Below, piece after piece: positions 1 to 11,340 of a DNA stretch of 64,000 nt; the first letter of the stretch is position 1; each line of letters starts with the position of its first letter. The DNA is from Sthenelais limicola (lineage: Eukaryota; Annelida; Polychaeta; Phyllodocida; Sigalionidae). The stretch is from the NCBI GenBank assembly GCA_942159475.1, contig OW804095.1:53472773-53536772 (forward strand). The letters are read 5' to 3'. Under the pieces are notes generated by a model. The model did not search any database, was not told the DNA's origin, and worked only from the letters and a program-made list of their open reading frames with translations. The position numbers and the translations under genes were made by a program.

Positions 1-139
1 AATGTCATTTACATCTACATTTATCGATACTTATACTATGCTTAACATGTTCAATTCGATTTAAAAAGAATCATGATTACAAATCGGTTAATAAATCTTA
101 TCACACATATCATTTTAAACTTTCAATATTTTCAACAAT

Positions 140-1240
140 GTCTCCTGCCAGCCGTTTCCACAGCACTTCTTCCTCCTTGCGGGTATCTTTAAATTTAAAA
201 GAGTGGATCACCACATTACATCTCATTTTTAGCTCGTACATAGCGGAGAGAATATCTACCATTCCTTTGGCGAAAAGTTTTGCCTATATATATACATGAT
301 TTACCTTGCAGGAATATCCAATTAATTACCTTCGAACAATGGTTTGTGATCTCAATACCGAAAATAATATTTATTGGCTTAATGACAATTTCATTTCCCC
401 TCCTGTTAAGGATAATTCTGCCATTTGCATTTTTGTTGAGGTATATAGCCACTATCATATGTCCATCCATCTTAAGATACCCTGCCACAACATTTTTGTC
501 TTATGGCATTTCACTAAGAAATGAACGATATCGTCCCTTTCAGGACAAAAAGAACATACATGTAAAAATGATATTTTTAAATGACTTTATTTCACAATAA
601 TTATAGAATCTAAATGAGAACTTTAATGATTAACTAATTTAGTTGTTTCACCCTACATGTATTAAAGCTAAGGATTAGCACTGGAGATCATTTTTTCTTA
701 TATCAATCTGCTTCAAGTACTTGTTACACGCCAATACTCCATGCAATTCCTTGTATTGGAAGATATGAATTCTAGATTCAGTGGAGTATTTGTATGGGCT
801 ACTGAATATTTCTTTCCAATTGATTACATCAAACTGTTGTTTGGTTAGACCGAGTTCTAAGCTGCCATTTTTCCAGCTTGTCCCATTTAGGGGTTACTTT
901 CAAAATTAACTGAGAATAAATCATTTTGGCTGAACATGCATTCCGTTTCTCCAATAAAAAACTTGATCGATTCTTAGATCTGAGCTCCATTCTCTCTTTT
1001 TATGCATCTCACCCACTCTAGGGGAATAGCTTTTTTCAACATTTGTCTGGAATACCAAGAGGGAATAAAATTATGGACTTCCGGTTCATCAGGGAAAGTG
1101 AAAAGATCGTTGGGACCAGCTCCCTCGCTAATAATCTTTTTTCTTTCAGATTCCGGACTGCATACAAACTCACTTAAAGTATTTATACTTATAAGTAATC
1201 AGAGACTTTACATGAACGATCAAATAGGATCATAAGTGCC
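140..1240 (-). mobile_element. 3' half of an L1/Tx1-type LINE, degenerate
   Basis: The minus strand carries the post-RT part of a LINE ORF2 in broken frames. Recognisable pieces are EWVRCIKREN (about 1000-1030), FSSPYKYSTESRIHIFQYKE (about 780-830), LHGVLACNKYLKQIDI (about 705-755) and a C-terminal open stretch at 216-488 with IIFGIEITNHCSKVINWIF. The last piece aligns clearly with IMFGITINDTSSKIVNWIIL in the plus-strand copy at 3900-3960, so the two belong to one family or close families. No reverse transcriptase motif is present on this strand, so the copy is 5'-truncated. Several stops and shifts make it inactive. Identification rests on the FQYK..LH..L..N pattern typical of L1/Tx1-like ORF2 C termini. 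Confidence 0.85.
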
Positions 1241-3160
1241 TTTTAACCAAGAGATTATTCAAAGAATTTTCCCCGCGCAGATTTTTCTGGTATGCTATTA
1301 ATCAAATATTTATGTCTATGTTTGAATTTTGCTTGACTGTGAGGAAACTCTCTGAAACCCAGAATCGGGGAGTGATCAGTGTTCTACCCAAGAAGGACCA
1401 AGACTTAAATAAATTGGGGAACTGGAGACCCATCACACTACTCAATGTAGACTATAAGATCATGTCCAAATCAATATCCACCAGATTAGAGTATTATTTA
1501 CACAACATGATCAGTGAGGACCAATTTGGGTTCGTAAAAGGACGATTCATAGGAACCGCTATTAGAAAAATAGATGACATGATATCTTTCTTAGAAAAAC
1601 ATAAGAGAAATGGATTGGTAGTGTCGATCTTTTGATTTCACGAAAACCTATGATTCCATGAGTTGGTCCTTCTTGGATGGAGCACTGAAGTCTTATAACA
1701 TAAATGAAAGATATAGATCATGGATAAAACTCTATTAGAGGGCTCTAAAGCCACTTTTAGCAATAACGGTTTCACCTCAAACTGGTTTGATATCAGGAGG
1801 GGAGTGAAACAGGGGGACCCCATATCTTCGATTTTGTTCACCATTGTCGTGGAGAAGCTAGCTCAAGGTATTAAAGACGACGAGAATATTAAAGGCATAA
1901 AACTAGGAGAAAAAGAGTCAAAGATTGTTCAATTTGCAGATGATCTCACCGGCACTCTATCAGATGAATTCTCTCTTGTTAAAACCCTTAGATTGTTAGA
2001 TGATTTTTACCTTGCCTCCGGGCTCAAACTTAACCCTAAAAAGACAAAGGGTTTCAATATTGGGGACCTAACCCTAACAAATAGAGATGTGCTACAGTTT
2101 AACTGGGAGAACCAGATAAAGGTCCTGGGGGTGACCCTGATGTACCCCCGCAATGAAAAAATGTTGACTAACGTAAATGTCAGTAATCCTATGTTAAAGA
2201 TGCAAAATGTTTTCAATGAGTGGAACAAGAGACCCTTAACTATAAAAGGCAGAGTCTTAGTTGTGAATGTGTTCGTCCTTCCGCTGTTTCAACACACCCC
2301 ATCCTGCGTACCAATTACAGAAAAATGGCAAAAACAAATTGAGGACTCAATAATGAAATTCATATGGAAAAGCCCGCACAACAAAATTAGTACAGACTTG
2401 GTCCAAAAAATTGAAAATGTCGGACTAAACCTTAAACATATAAAAGAAATCATTGAAACTAACAGAAAAAAAATGGATCCAATGACTATTAGACAATAAA
2501 AATAGCAACCAATATGGTGCAATTGAAACAGACTTGGGACGAAACATGGAAAGTATTATATTAAGTAGATTCAAACCTAAAGAAAACCTCAACCATTTTT
2601 ACAAGGATATCTTCGATACCTGGAATAAGTACTATTATAGCTCAAACCTGTGCTGCGCAAATGGTGAAAGAGAGAATATGGTGTAATAGGCTCATCAAAT
2701 GTAAGGGCCAAATGTTCTCATACGAAAACTGGCGGAACAGAGGAATCACAGTCCTAAGGTGATCTCCTAAATGAGAAAGGTAAAATTATGTCAGTGTTAG
2801 AATTGAAAAAAGAGTATGGGATTGATTCTCTTCTCTCCACGAGAAACGACCTTGTAAAAGCATTCCCAGTGGAATAGGGGCGTATTCTACGTGGTGAAGT
2901 AAGCACACCAAACAATGACTCCATAAACATAATAATTGGCCAGAATACGGTTGACATTTCTAAGGCTAGTGCCAAAGAAATATACAACGCTCTGGTCATG
3001 AAAAGAAAGACTAAATATGAAAAACTTGACAAATGGCAAAAAATCTTAGCATTAAATGACTCACAGTTTAGCGAGATTGACTGGAAAAAAACTTTTTTAA
3101 TTCTTTTACCCTCTTTGGATACTGGATGAGAGCTGTTACATAATGTGCGAGTCTGGTCCA

Positions 3161-3252
3161 GATTCTCAGATATGGCAAAAAAAAATTTTTGAGCCAAACA
3201 CCTCAAATCATAAAGCCACGTCAAAATTTTTTTTTTGCCATATCTGAGAATC
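3161..3252. repeat. palindromic element (inverted repeat arms)
   Basis: The left arm (3161-3185) starts gattctcagatatggcaaa. The right arm (3222-3252) is its reverse complement, ending tttgccatatctgagaatc, with a roughly 37-base loop between. The right arm is followed by two further tgaatc copies. This is the size and shape of a minimal foldback or MITE element. Confidence 0.75.
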
Positions 3253-3494
3253 TGAATCTGAATCTGAATAAAAAATAAAAAATACTAGACAGATAACCCC
3301 ACCCTCCCTCCAACTACCCAACCCCACAACAACCCCTGCCCCTTCCCTGCCAACTCTATGCAATAAGACTAGAGTCTAGTGCAAGTCTAGTGCAAGTCTA
3401 AACACCACAAATTCCCAGGCACAGGTACACCAAACCCAGGCACTGGAAACGAATGGACTGGATCGAGGTCACATGACCCAGGGATCGGAGATCT

Positions 3495-3560
3495 GGCGGG
3501 AAATCCAAACCCAAAAGCAGGGTATAAAAAGAGCTCTGGTACACCAGATTATCATTCAGC
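3495..3560 (+). promoter_or_regulatory. E2F-like site plus TATA box
   Basis: ggcgggaaa (3495-3503) matches an E2F consensus. ggtataaaaag places a TATA box at 3523-3530. A pyrimidine-flanked atcattcag start-like sequence lies about 25 bases further on (3550-3558). The layout resembles S-phase (histone-type) core promoters or a retroelement LTR promoter, but no gene follows it directly. Confidence 0.4.
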
Positions 3561-3622
3561 AGTCGTGCAGGTTAGGTGTTACAAGCTTCGTCTACCTATA
3601 TATGGAAAAAAACTTTTGTTAG

Positions 3623-3667
3623 ACAGAATTCTGCACAGGTCATCAATACAGAATTCTGCACAGGTCA
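3623..3667 (+). repeat. short tandem duplication in the LINE
   Basis: The block cagaattctgcacaggtcat occurs twice in direct order, separated by a few bases. It sits exactly where the LINE frame resumes. It may be a target-site or replication-slippage duplication associated with the insertion upstream. Confidence 0.6.
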
Positions 3668-4665
3668 TTAACCTGTAACGATGTCTTGAAAAATATGCAA
3701 AAAGCAGCTACTCGTATGTGCTCATATTGCCAAGAAAGAGACAGTATAAATCACTTCTTCATGGAATGCCCAGAAACGAATAAGTTATGGGTGAGAATTT
3801 TATCAGAGGTGTGCTCAATGGGCCATCTAAACTCAGCCAGAAGTGGCAAACCCCCCCTTTGAAACAAAAAGTGGAAAGGTGCAATTCAGAACTGTAGACA
3901 TCATGTTTGGTATCACCATAAATGACACAAGTTCAAAAATAGTGAATTGGATAATACTAAATATAAAGTTCTTTATACATAGACAAAAACTCTTCCATCA
4001 GGGTCAAATCGCGTTTAAACACGCGATAAACGAGTTAGAAAAAAATGTATAACTATACTATACGAGAACAAAATGTTAACAAAAAGCAAAGAATATTCAA
4101 ACGCATGGAGGAAAGTCTATGCAGATATCAAAAGCTTAAGCAAATAAATGTATAACTTCATCATGTATATCAAATCCATGTGAACGCTCCGTTGTAAAAT
4201 AACATGAAATGAGTTAGAAAATTATATATTACACTCTGTATTAACTCTCAAAGTATCTCTAGGTAAATGGGTCTATGGAATGAACCAGACTATGAAATAT
4301 ATTAGTCGCGGTAGCTATACTCCGGATATGGAAACCTTGCCTTATGGGACATGCCTATCATTGTTTTTCAAAACTCAAAATGAATCTCACTTTTCAGAAA
4401 TACACACAATGAAGAGAAGAGGGTACGCTGTAAACAAATGATGTTATCGACCCCGAATGAGAGAACGGTTCTTTGTTGACATACTGAATAAAATGTTTTT
4501 TTAAAAAAACAAAAAAAATCTTAGCCTCTCTAATTCTTTGACAAATCGAAAGGGAATTGTATCAACAAGTACATATGTGTGAGTTTAAAAGAAAACTGAG
4601 CCCCAGATGTGAAGATATTAGTGAAATTAAAGAATAAAATGACTCGAAAATGAGACAAATGTAAA

Positions 4666-4740
4666 AAGGCTGTCTGCTCTGAGGCTCGAACTCACAATCC
4701 TGCTAGAAAGTCAAAAGCTTTAACCACTTGGCTATAGGGG
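4666..4740 (-). repeat. tRNA-derived SINE head or tRNA pseudogene
   Basis: On the minus strand an A-box-like tagccaagtggttaaagc and a B-box-like gagttcgagcctc are spaced as in a type I tRNA. The 5' and 3' ends do not form a 7-bp acceptor stem, so a functional tRNA is unlikely. This is the usual look of a Pol III SINE promoter. Confidence 0.6.
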
Positions 4741-6579
4741 AATATAGAAGTGCACACGCATATAAACGCTTACATTGTTCCATCACATTTTAGGTTTACT
4801 TTAATCCCCCCATACTCCTCATGATGATTGAGGAGAATGGGGAAATAGGCAATAGGCAATTTAATGATTCAAATTAATCATGAAAATATATCTTGCATCT
4901 GCAATTTATTTCTATAATATGTGAATGCAGAACTCCTGGGTCTGCACGCTTCCTGGATATATCAGAGCAAGGTAAAACGTATTCATGAGTGCAATAGACT
5001 ATAAATGATTATTTTTTTAATTTCACAACTCTGAAATTCTGTCCCATAGACTAATTAAACATATTTCACTGTTGACATGTCAATAAACCATATAATATTT
5101 TATTCCAATAGTCTGTCCTAATCTTGAATTCATCAATGCATTTCAGTAATTACTCCTACACTACACAAAACATCTCTTGCGTTTAAATCGCATGTCAAAT
5201 AGGGAAACAAATACACATTTTCCCTGCAAATTCTCAGAATAAGGTGTTGAAGTGAATTGTATGTTATATCCTTTTTGGGGAACATTTAAGAATAGAGCAA
5301 ACGATTATAATTCTCCTAATTGCAGTATGAAGTTATGATTCATCACTGTATCAATTTATTTTTCCCACTACTGATTTAGTACACGATATAAAATTCATGC
5401 AACTTCAGCTGATGTACATTATACTATTATCATTTTATTTCACTCCAGACTTTTCCCTTGTTTTTATTCTCCGGAAACCCTATATTATGGTATTTAAGAA
5501 TCATTGAACCCTAGTAGTATCTTTAATGTAACTGGAAATAGTTTGATATTATGTACCTTCTGAACCTTAAACGATCGTCCTAATGGACCTGAAAACCAGC
5601 AGAATGCATTAAAACAATACTGAATATACTAAAAGAAATCCTGGGGATGGTAGCTTGGACCCACTACACTCTCATATATTTCTGAGGAGAACCCTGAATG
5701 GAGATCCATATTTCTCCTACTCAATTAAGGGCAGTTCAAGGCAGGGTCAGTCAGTCATTTTGATTGTGGGTTTTAAGGGCCTTAAAATCAGTAATTTTTA
5801 AAGTGCATCAGTAATTTTAGATCAGAGCCCTGTACGTAGAATGTGCTTAACTGGCACTCATTTTCTAAAAGAAATTCCTAGGGGACCATGCCCCCGGACC
5901 CATATATATATGATGGCTATGACAATGTTGGTTCATTATTCTAAACCAGCTTTTTCCGTTTTCTTTTAATAACCAGTAACATTCATCTCATCTCTGGCAA
6001 CTTAAATCTTTAATTTTAACAAGCAAAATTGTGCCAGAATTATTTTGCCAGAATTATTTCTTCAAATGAAAAGCTCTTGTGTATTTTAAAGACATCTTTA
6101 TTTGTAAAAATCGCCCCCTCCCACCAAACATAAATGACCTGAATGAGGACTGCCGGTGCCCCCCCCCCCCCACCGCCTTGGGTCTAACTCGTAGATCTAA
6201 ATTAACACAATCAACCAGCAATCATTGAGGAAAACGTTTTTCCATAGACTTTTCTATTTTTGAGGATTAACATGTGAGTGCAGAGTATACATTTTGGGCA
6301 ATGTTGATATTAATTGTGGAACGTTGATATTCATTGTGGAATATATTGGCCATTTTTGGTAAAACAATCGTACACAGGTCGGAACTTATCATTTAACACT
6401 TATTAACCAAAAAGTAAGTATTTCATACTGTCAAACAACGTACTCTTAACAAACTACTGGCAAATGACATTTCTGGGTTTTATTTTTGAAAAAAAAATTA
6501 GAAAAGATATGAAAAAATGAAAAATTTAAATTGGAAAAATTGGAAAAAAAGAAGAGAAAAATATATATGTTGGAGATTT

Positions 6580-6850
6580 TGTAAAGAGTGTGTTTCTGGT
6601 GAGTAACATCTGGCGCCCCACAGGTGTATCCGAGCTAGGATTTCCCTTATAGTTTTTATAAAGTCATGCCATGTTCTCTTATGTAGGACACCAAATGCTC
6701 CTGCTAGTGAGGACACTGATGCTTTTAGGAAAAAATCCTAAAAGGAATCCGGGGGGGGGGGGGGGGCATTGCAAGGGATTTAGTATAGAGTGTGTTTCTG
6801 GTGAGTAATATCCAAGGTATATCCAAGCTCGAATGTTTTATATAAAGGCT
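6580..6850 (+). repeat. degenerate direct duplication
   Basis: Two copies of about 75-80 bases (about 6580-6660 and 6775-6850) share gatttngtanagagtgtgtt, then tctggtgagtaa and a gtatccnagct block. A homopolymer G tract lies between them. Confidence 0.6.
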
Positions 6851-7433
6851 TTTGTGCCTCTTTTGTGTATTTTATCACTACCTTTTAACAACCATGATGA
6901 GCTGTATTTGTTCTCTTAACGTCCAATTTGACGACGATTCTGATTTGTTCAGGTAAAAAATGTCAAAGATTTTAAATTGTTATTTCTATAAAATCTTGTC
7001 ACATATTTGCACTTTAGATATATTTATATACTTCTGCAAAGAATGGAACCATTTGCTTCAAACGTTCTTATTTTACTGGGATGCGGGAAAATGGTATAAA
7101 AAAGCCAAAACTATAATAAAATGGGCTGTCGCATCGCATGAACAGAAAAAGAGAGTCACTTTATGTAGTATTAAAAGTTAAACTAATAATTTCATTGCAA
7201 TATATTTGATCTTAAATGCATACTTTAGCAATATTACATTGACTTCTAAGTACCTTTTTAATACTTTTCTTCCAGCTCAAAATTTAAATAGATTTCTTAT
7301 TACGATCAGTATATTTCATCAGTACCTTTATATATCCTCCCAGTTGCAGAAAAGTGAATGCTTCACAAAATACATTGTTTTGATCTCTATACCTGCACAT
7401 ATAATATAATTTCCTATTGGACATATTGACATG

Positions 7434-9416
7434 AAAGGGGGAGTGGTTGTCGCATCACGTGGATATTGTGTATAACTCTGGAATCGATTTCATAATCATT
7501 TTTGTCATTTTTCAAGTTTACATTTAGAAGTATCTATGTACATATTAACATTCATATCTATTCTACTAATCCCATTCAATCTTGACTATATTTGCATATA
7601 CATACACATGTATGGGTGTGTTGGAGGATGGTCTGAGGGAGGAGGGTAAGAAAAACAAGGGTGTGAAGGAGGAGGGTTTGAGGGATAACGGTGTGAGAGA
7701 AAAAGGTGTGTGAGGGAGCAGGGTGTGAGGAAGGAGGGTTTGAGGGAGGACGGTGTGAGGGAAAAGGGTGTGAGGGTGAAGGGTGTGAGGGAAGAGGGTA
7801 TGAGGAAGGAGGGTTTGAGGGAGGAGGGTCTGAGGGAGAAGGATGTGAGGCAGATGGGTGTGAGGGAGGAGGGTATGAGGGAGAAGGGTGTGAGGAAGGA
7901 CGGTGTGAGGGAGGACGAATGAGGGAGAAGGATGTGAGGGAGAAGGGTGTAATCAAAAAGGGTGTGAGGAAGAAGGGTTTGAAGGACGAGGGTGTGAGGG
8001 GGAAAGGTGTGAGGAAGAAGGGTGTGTGGGAGGAGGGTATGAGGGATAAGGGTGTGAGGAGGGAGAATGTGAGGGAGGAGCATTTGAGGGTGGAGGGTCT
8101 GAGGGGGAAGGGTGTGAGGAAGGATGGTGTGAGTGAGAAAGATGTGAGGGAGGAGGGTGTGAGGAAGGAGGGTAAGGGGGAGTGTTGTGAGGGAGGAGTA
8201 TGGTGTGAGGGAGAAGAGTGTGAAGGAGGAGGGTGTGAGGGAAGTTATGTGAGGAAGGAGGGTGTAAGGGAGGAGGGTATGAGGGAGAAGGGTGTGAGGC
8301 AGAAGGGTGTGAGGAAGGAGGGTAATGAGAAGAGTGTTGTAATGGAGGAGGGTGTGATGGAGAAGGTGTGTATACATCAATGCATATTATGCAACCTCTC
8401 CCCTCCCCATATCTATATATAGGGGGGGGGTCACATCACGTGAACAATGGGATAATTTTTGTTTTGATTTTGAGGTTTTCAAAAGTTTACATATTCATAT
8501 TCATATTTATTCAGTAATTATGTGCGGATGAATTGGTTAATAGGGCCTATTTTTCTTCTAGGCCCATTTGATCTTGAATGTATGCATATATACATCTGTA
8601 TGTTTACCATTTCCATCATTTTTGGTTTCATTTCACTTGGAGGAGGGGTGTAATGTGAAAAGTAAAAGAGAGAGAGAGAGAAAATTAACGACAGAGAGAG
8701 TGTGTGTCGTGTTGGCGGCGGTGGCGGGTAGAGATTATGATAGAGACATAATTATTACATTATTGGAATATATCCTCTGGTTTTTAACCTCCTTAGTGTT
8801 ATGTATTACCTAATCTCTAGGCCATAAGTACTTTTTGACGCTGATTCTGATGCTTATGGACCCCTATAGATAACTGCAAGCCATTACAACACTTTGCATG
8901 GACCTTGAACTGACCTTGCCAAAATTTGACTCTCTGCTGTCAGATTAAATGGACATTTTCATATACTACTCGTACACCCATACAATTGCTAAAAATCAGT
9001 ATTTTTCAGACATTGGCCCCCATATTGGACACATGATGCGACATGTATTATCATACCATCAAAGCATTGAAAATAATCTAAATCAACTCATTATTATGTT
9101 TAAATATTAAATATGATCCATTATTAACATAATATGTCATTTTAATTATTAAATTATGAAAATATTTTTCCCTGGTACATAACGTGTGTCACATGATGCG
9201 ACAGGGTTGCCTACCCACCCTCCTATGTGTAAGTTTATTCACTCTCCTGGTGTTTGCTATAAATATTTTAGATACCAGCAAAAAGTGTTCTAGTAGGAAA
9301 CTACCCATGATTGACCACGTAAAACCCCATTTCTGATATATTCATTTATTTTTTACTCAAAATTTTATCTCACATCCTTATTTGGACACGTGATGCGACA
9401 CACACCTACCCCACAT
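7434..9416. mobile_element. suspected non-autonomous element with inverted terminal motifs
   Basis: A motif close to tgtcgcatcacgtg occurs near 7448 in this orientation and as its reverse complement near 9030, 9190 and 9385. A weaker copy (gtcacatcacgtgaac) is at 8430. The outer copies extend outward into similar G-rich sequence (gggggagtggttgtcgcatc on the left; the right end, reversed, reads ggggtaggtgtgtgtcgcat). This suggests terminal inverted repeats around about 2 kb. The interior holds the 15-bp minisatellite and no plausible gene. Another copy of the motif at 7127 lies outside, so the boundaries are uncertain. Confidence 0.4.
7616..8372. repeat. 15-bp GA-rich minisatellite, about 50 units
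   Basis: Imperfect tandem copies of ggtgtgagggaggag run through the whole interval. Because the period is a multiple of three and purine-rich, long frames stay open on both strands (CEG-type repeats on plus, LPHTL repeats on minus). These frames are artefacts of the repeat, not genes. Confidence 0.95.
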
Positions 9417-10237
9417 AAATTAATGAATAAATTTGCAAATTTTTGCAAGTAATAACTACAAATCAAAATATTAATCAGGCATGTTTTTGGAATCTGTGAT
9501 GTTACCAGCCGTTTTTCTGCTCTGTACAGTTCCGGCGACCCTTTCCAATGGACAATACATGTAATGGTTTGTGAAGATATCTGGGGTGGAAATTTCATTT
9601 TGAAGCCCTTTTTCGTTGGGTTCTGTACAACTATTTTTAGCCTGGGGAAGCTGGGGAAGCCTGTCACAAAAGCCTTTCTGGGAACGTCCCACTCAATTTA
9701 TAGGCTTTTGTGTGTCAAAAGCAAGGATCACATGACCGTTACTTGAATGAAGATGTAATGACGTCATGCCTTTAATGTCCCAGATGGAAAGAGAGGAAGA
9801 GGGATGGAGAGATACATGAGGGGGGAGGGGAGAGAGAAGAAGAGAGGTGGGAGAGGGTGGGGAGGAGGGGTAGCGAGGGGTGTATAACAGGTTAATATAG
9901 TGGGGGAGGGGACCCCCGGGGTACTTCCTATACTTTAGTTGGTATATAGGCGCCGCCCTATTGACCCCCTTTTTGACTTGCATAGAATTTTGACTCTTAG
10001 ATTTCAAGTGCAAAATGTCGAGTTTTGACCCCCCCCCCTTTTCCCCCTCAAAATCGATTTTCGACCCCACTTTTTCCCCCAGCCAAACCCCACTATAGCA
10101 GCAGCAGTGATACACCTGGGTTTTTTTTCAGGGACCATAAAAGTAATGGTTTACAGAATCATGAGCTTTCACCTTAACTATATATTAGTTACACTCATAT
10201 AGAATAATAAAATTACTTATAGTTTTAACTGTGTCAG
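9417..10237. other. non-coding stretch
   Basis: Contains GA-rich low-complexity sequence (9785-9880) and C-rich runs (10028-10080). Open frames here are compositional. No domain was recognised. Confidence 0.5.
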
Positions 10238-10366
10238 CTGAGTGTAGGTGGGGCTATAACTCATGTCTCAATGAATGTAGGCAATACCCTAGCCTTGGTT
10301 GGTACCATACCAGAAAACCTAAAGCTTTTTGCCTGTTCCAAAGTGGGCAGCTCTGCCACTGTCTGA
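10238..10366 (+). CDS. candidate terminal exon of an unknown gene
   Basis: A good acceptor (aactgtgtcag) precedes a 42-codon frame reading LSVGGAITHVSMNVGNTLAL and then VGTIPENLKLFACSKVGSS to a TGA at 10364-10366. An AATAAA lies about 45 bases downstream (near 10411). The NLKLF ending is faintly like a beta-propeller blade, but this is not enough to name a family. No upstream exon was found, so it may be a fragment or chance. Confidence 0.22.
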   Translation: MSVGGAITHVSMNVGNTLALVGTIPENLKLFACSKVGSSATV

Positions 10367-10737
10367 ATTATACTGTTAAATTTCATACTGTTCATATCAA
10401 TATATATCTTTAATAAAAACAACATAATACTGATATTTAACTGATAATTCTGGTTGGGTGGAAGCCTACAATGACAGTCCTGAATATGAGCATTAGGCCT
10501 ATATGGTAATTGTAATATTCAAATCCTGTTCCTATAGAGTATTTTCTTATTTATTACAGCCAAATACATCAGTATTTAAATATTAAATATTTAAACATCA
10601 GTACAGTTACATTATAGAAAAAGGCTGTAACCACCATGGTTTTTTTCATGTGTCACTTTAATTAAAAATTGTGATATTCACAAGACCATCTGGGAAGAGG
10701 GAGGTCAGAGGAAAACCCCCTAGAAATGACATCACAG

Positions 10738-10912
10738 ATACGAATTCACCATGCGAATGGTGTCCGTATTTGAACTCAATCGCTACATGGAGCGATCAGG
10801 TTTATCATATCCGGATCCGTACCTGATAACGGATCTGTACATATGGAAACATGACTCTTCATTTTAATGTGAGCCATTTTTGCCGTATCCGTACATATGG
10901 AACCACGCCTTT
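10738..10912. repeat. short degenerate repeats
   Basis: gtacatatggaa followed by acca or acat occurs twice (10837-10852 and 10891-10906), each after a ccgta-type or ggatc-type block. This is probably part of a decayed dispersed repeat. No coding signal was seen. Confidence 0.4.
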
Positions 10913-10916
10913 ATTC

Positions 10917-11340
10917 ATTAAGTGTATTGAATAAATATGTGGATGTATTGGTTAATTAAACTATACTTTTAATTTATTTTAAAATGTACAATTCCCATTT
11001 TATATGTATGCTATGTATGTATGTATGTATGTATGTATGTATGTATGTATAAATGTATGTCTGAATGTAAGTATGTGTATGTATGGACGTATACTATGTA
11101 TATGTATACTACCTATGTATGTATACCATGTATGTATACTACATAATATATAAATGCATGCATTTGTATGTGATTCAGTCATTTTCCGGGGTATTATTAT
11201 TCATTTATTATGTTGTTGTATTGATTATTCATTTCTAATCAAATTTGATATGGCACTGCTTAGCACATTGTGAGTTTTAACAAGACATAATCCATTTCAG
11301 GTGCAACAGTTTTGCTGAAAAATCTGTTTGCGGTTGAGTG
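10917..11340 (+). repeat. dispersed repeat with internal TATG microsatellite, copy 1
   Basis: Flanks of a (TATG)n tract (about 11004-11130) match 52428-52725 closely: gatgtattggttaattaa, then gtacaattcccatttta before the tract, and ttccggggt, attatgttgttgtattgatt and aggtgcaac after it. This unique-microsatellite-unique layout is known from small microsatellite-carrying elements of marine invertebrates, often Helitron-related. Confidence 0.85.

Larger units (their letters stand above)
3140..3640. mobile_element. insertion splitting the LINE, with a promoter-like core
   Basis: The LINE reading frame stops making sense at about 3140 and resumes at about 3640, so roughly 500 bp appears inserted. 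Inside are a near-perfect inverted repeat (3161-3252), a C-rich stretch, a short repeat of tctagtgcaag (3371-3400), an E2F-like ggcgggaaa (3495-3503) and a TATA box (3523-3530). It could be a solo LTR, a small non-autonomous element or captured promoter DNA. No coding sequence is visible and the exact ends are not certain. Confidence 0.5.
1262..4060 (+). mobile_element. LINE ORF2 (reverse transcriptase to C terminus), broken and interrupted
   Basis: The reverse transcriptase region begins near 1275 (FFWYAINQIF). It includes NRGVISVLPKK, NWRPITLLNVDYKIMSK and DQFGFVKGRFIG up to 1635. A frame break near 1635 is followed by DFTKTYDSMSW, then GVKQGDPISSILFTIVVEKL (1801-1860) and the catalytic FADD box (1930-1941), with SGLKLNPKKTKG after it. 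The frame stays readable in pieces to about 3125 (LNEKGKIMSVLELKKEYGID, IDWKKTF). An insertion interrupts at about 3140-3640. The reading then resumes with QYRILHRSLTCNDVL, a CCHC-like CSYC...H....C knuckle (3718-3770) and the C terminus to 4052. The N-terminal endonuclease is absent. Motifs indicate the L1/Tx1 group. Stops and frameshifts make it a pseudogene. Confidence 0.93.
4061..7430. other. intergenic region, no supported gene
   Basis: AT-rich DNA with short chance ORFs only. It holds a tRNA-like SINE head (4666-4740), a poly-C run (6160-6172), a poly-G run (6751-6767) and a degenerate direct repeat pair at about 6580-6660 and 6775-6850, both containing gagtgtgtttctggtgagta. No domain, splice-consistent exon or RNA gene was seen. 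Confidence 0.6.

Noticed and set aside
1002..1235. Plus-strand ORF of 77 codons near the LINEs
   Set aside because: It is antisense to the minus-strand LINE relic, which explains the sequence.
4666..4740. Functional tRNA gene on the minus strand
   Set aside because: The acceptor ends do not pair; only Pol III boxes are conserved.
7616..8372. CRISPR array or similar spaced repeat
   Set aside because: Units are contiguous and imperfect with no spacers, and the genome is eukaryotic.
7586..8422. Long open frames on both strands (CEG-rich plus, LPHTL-rich minus)
   Set aside because: They are generated by a 15-bp minisatellite whose period keeps all frames open. There are no domains or splice signals.
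9693..10115. 140-codon minus-strand ORF
   Set aside because: It is Pro/Ser/Gly-rich translation of GA/C-rich low-complexity DNA, without start context or homology.
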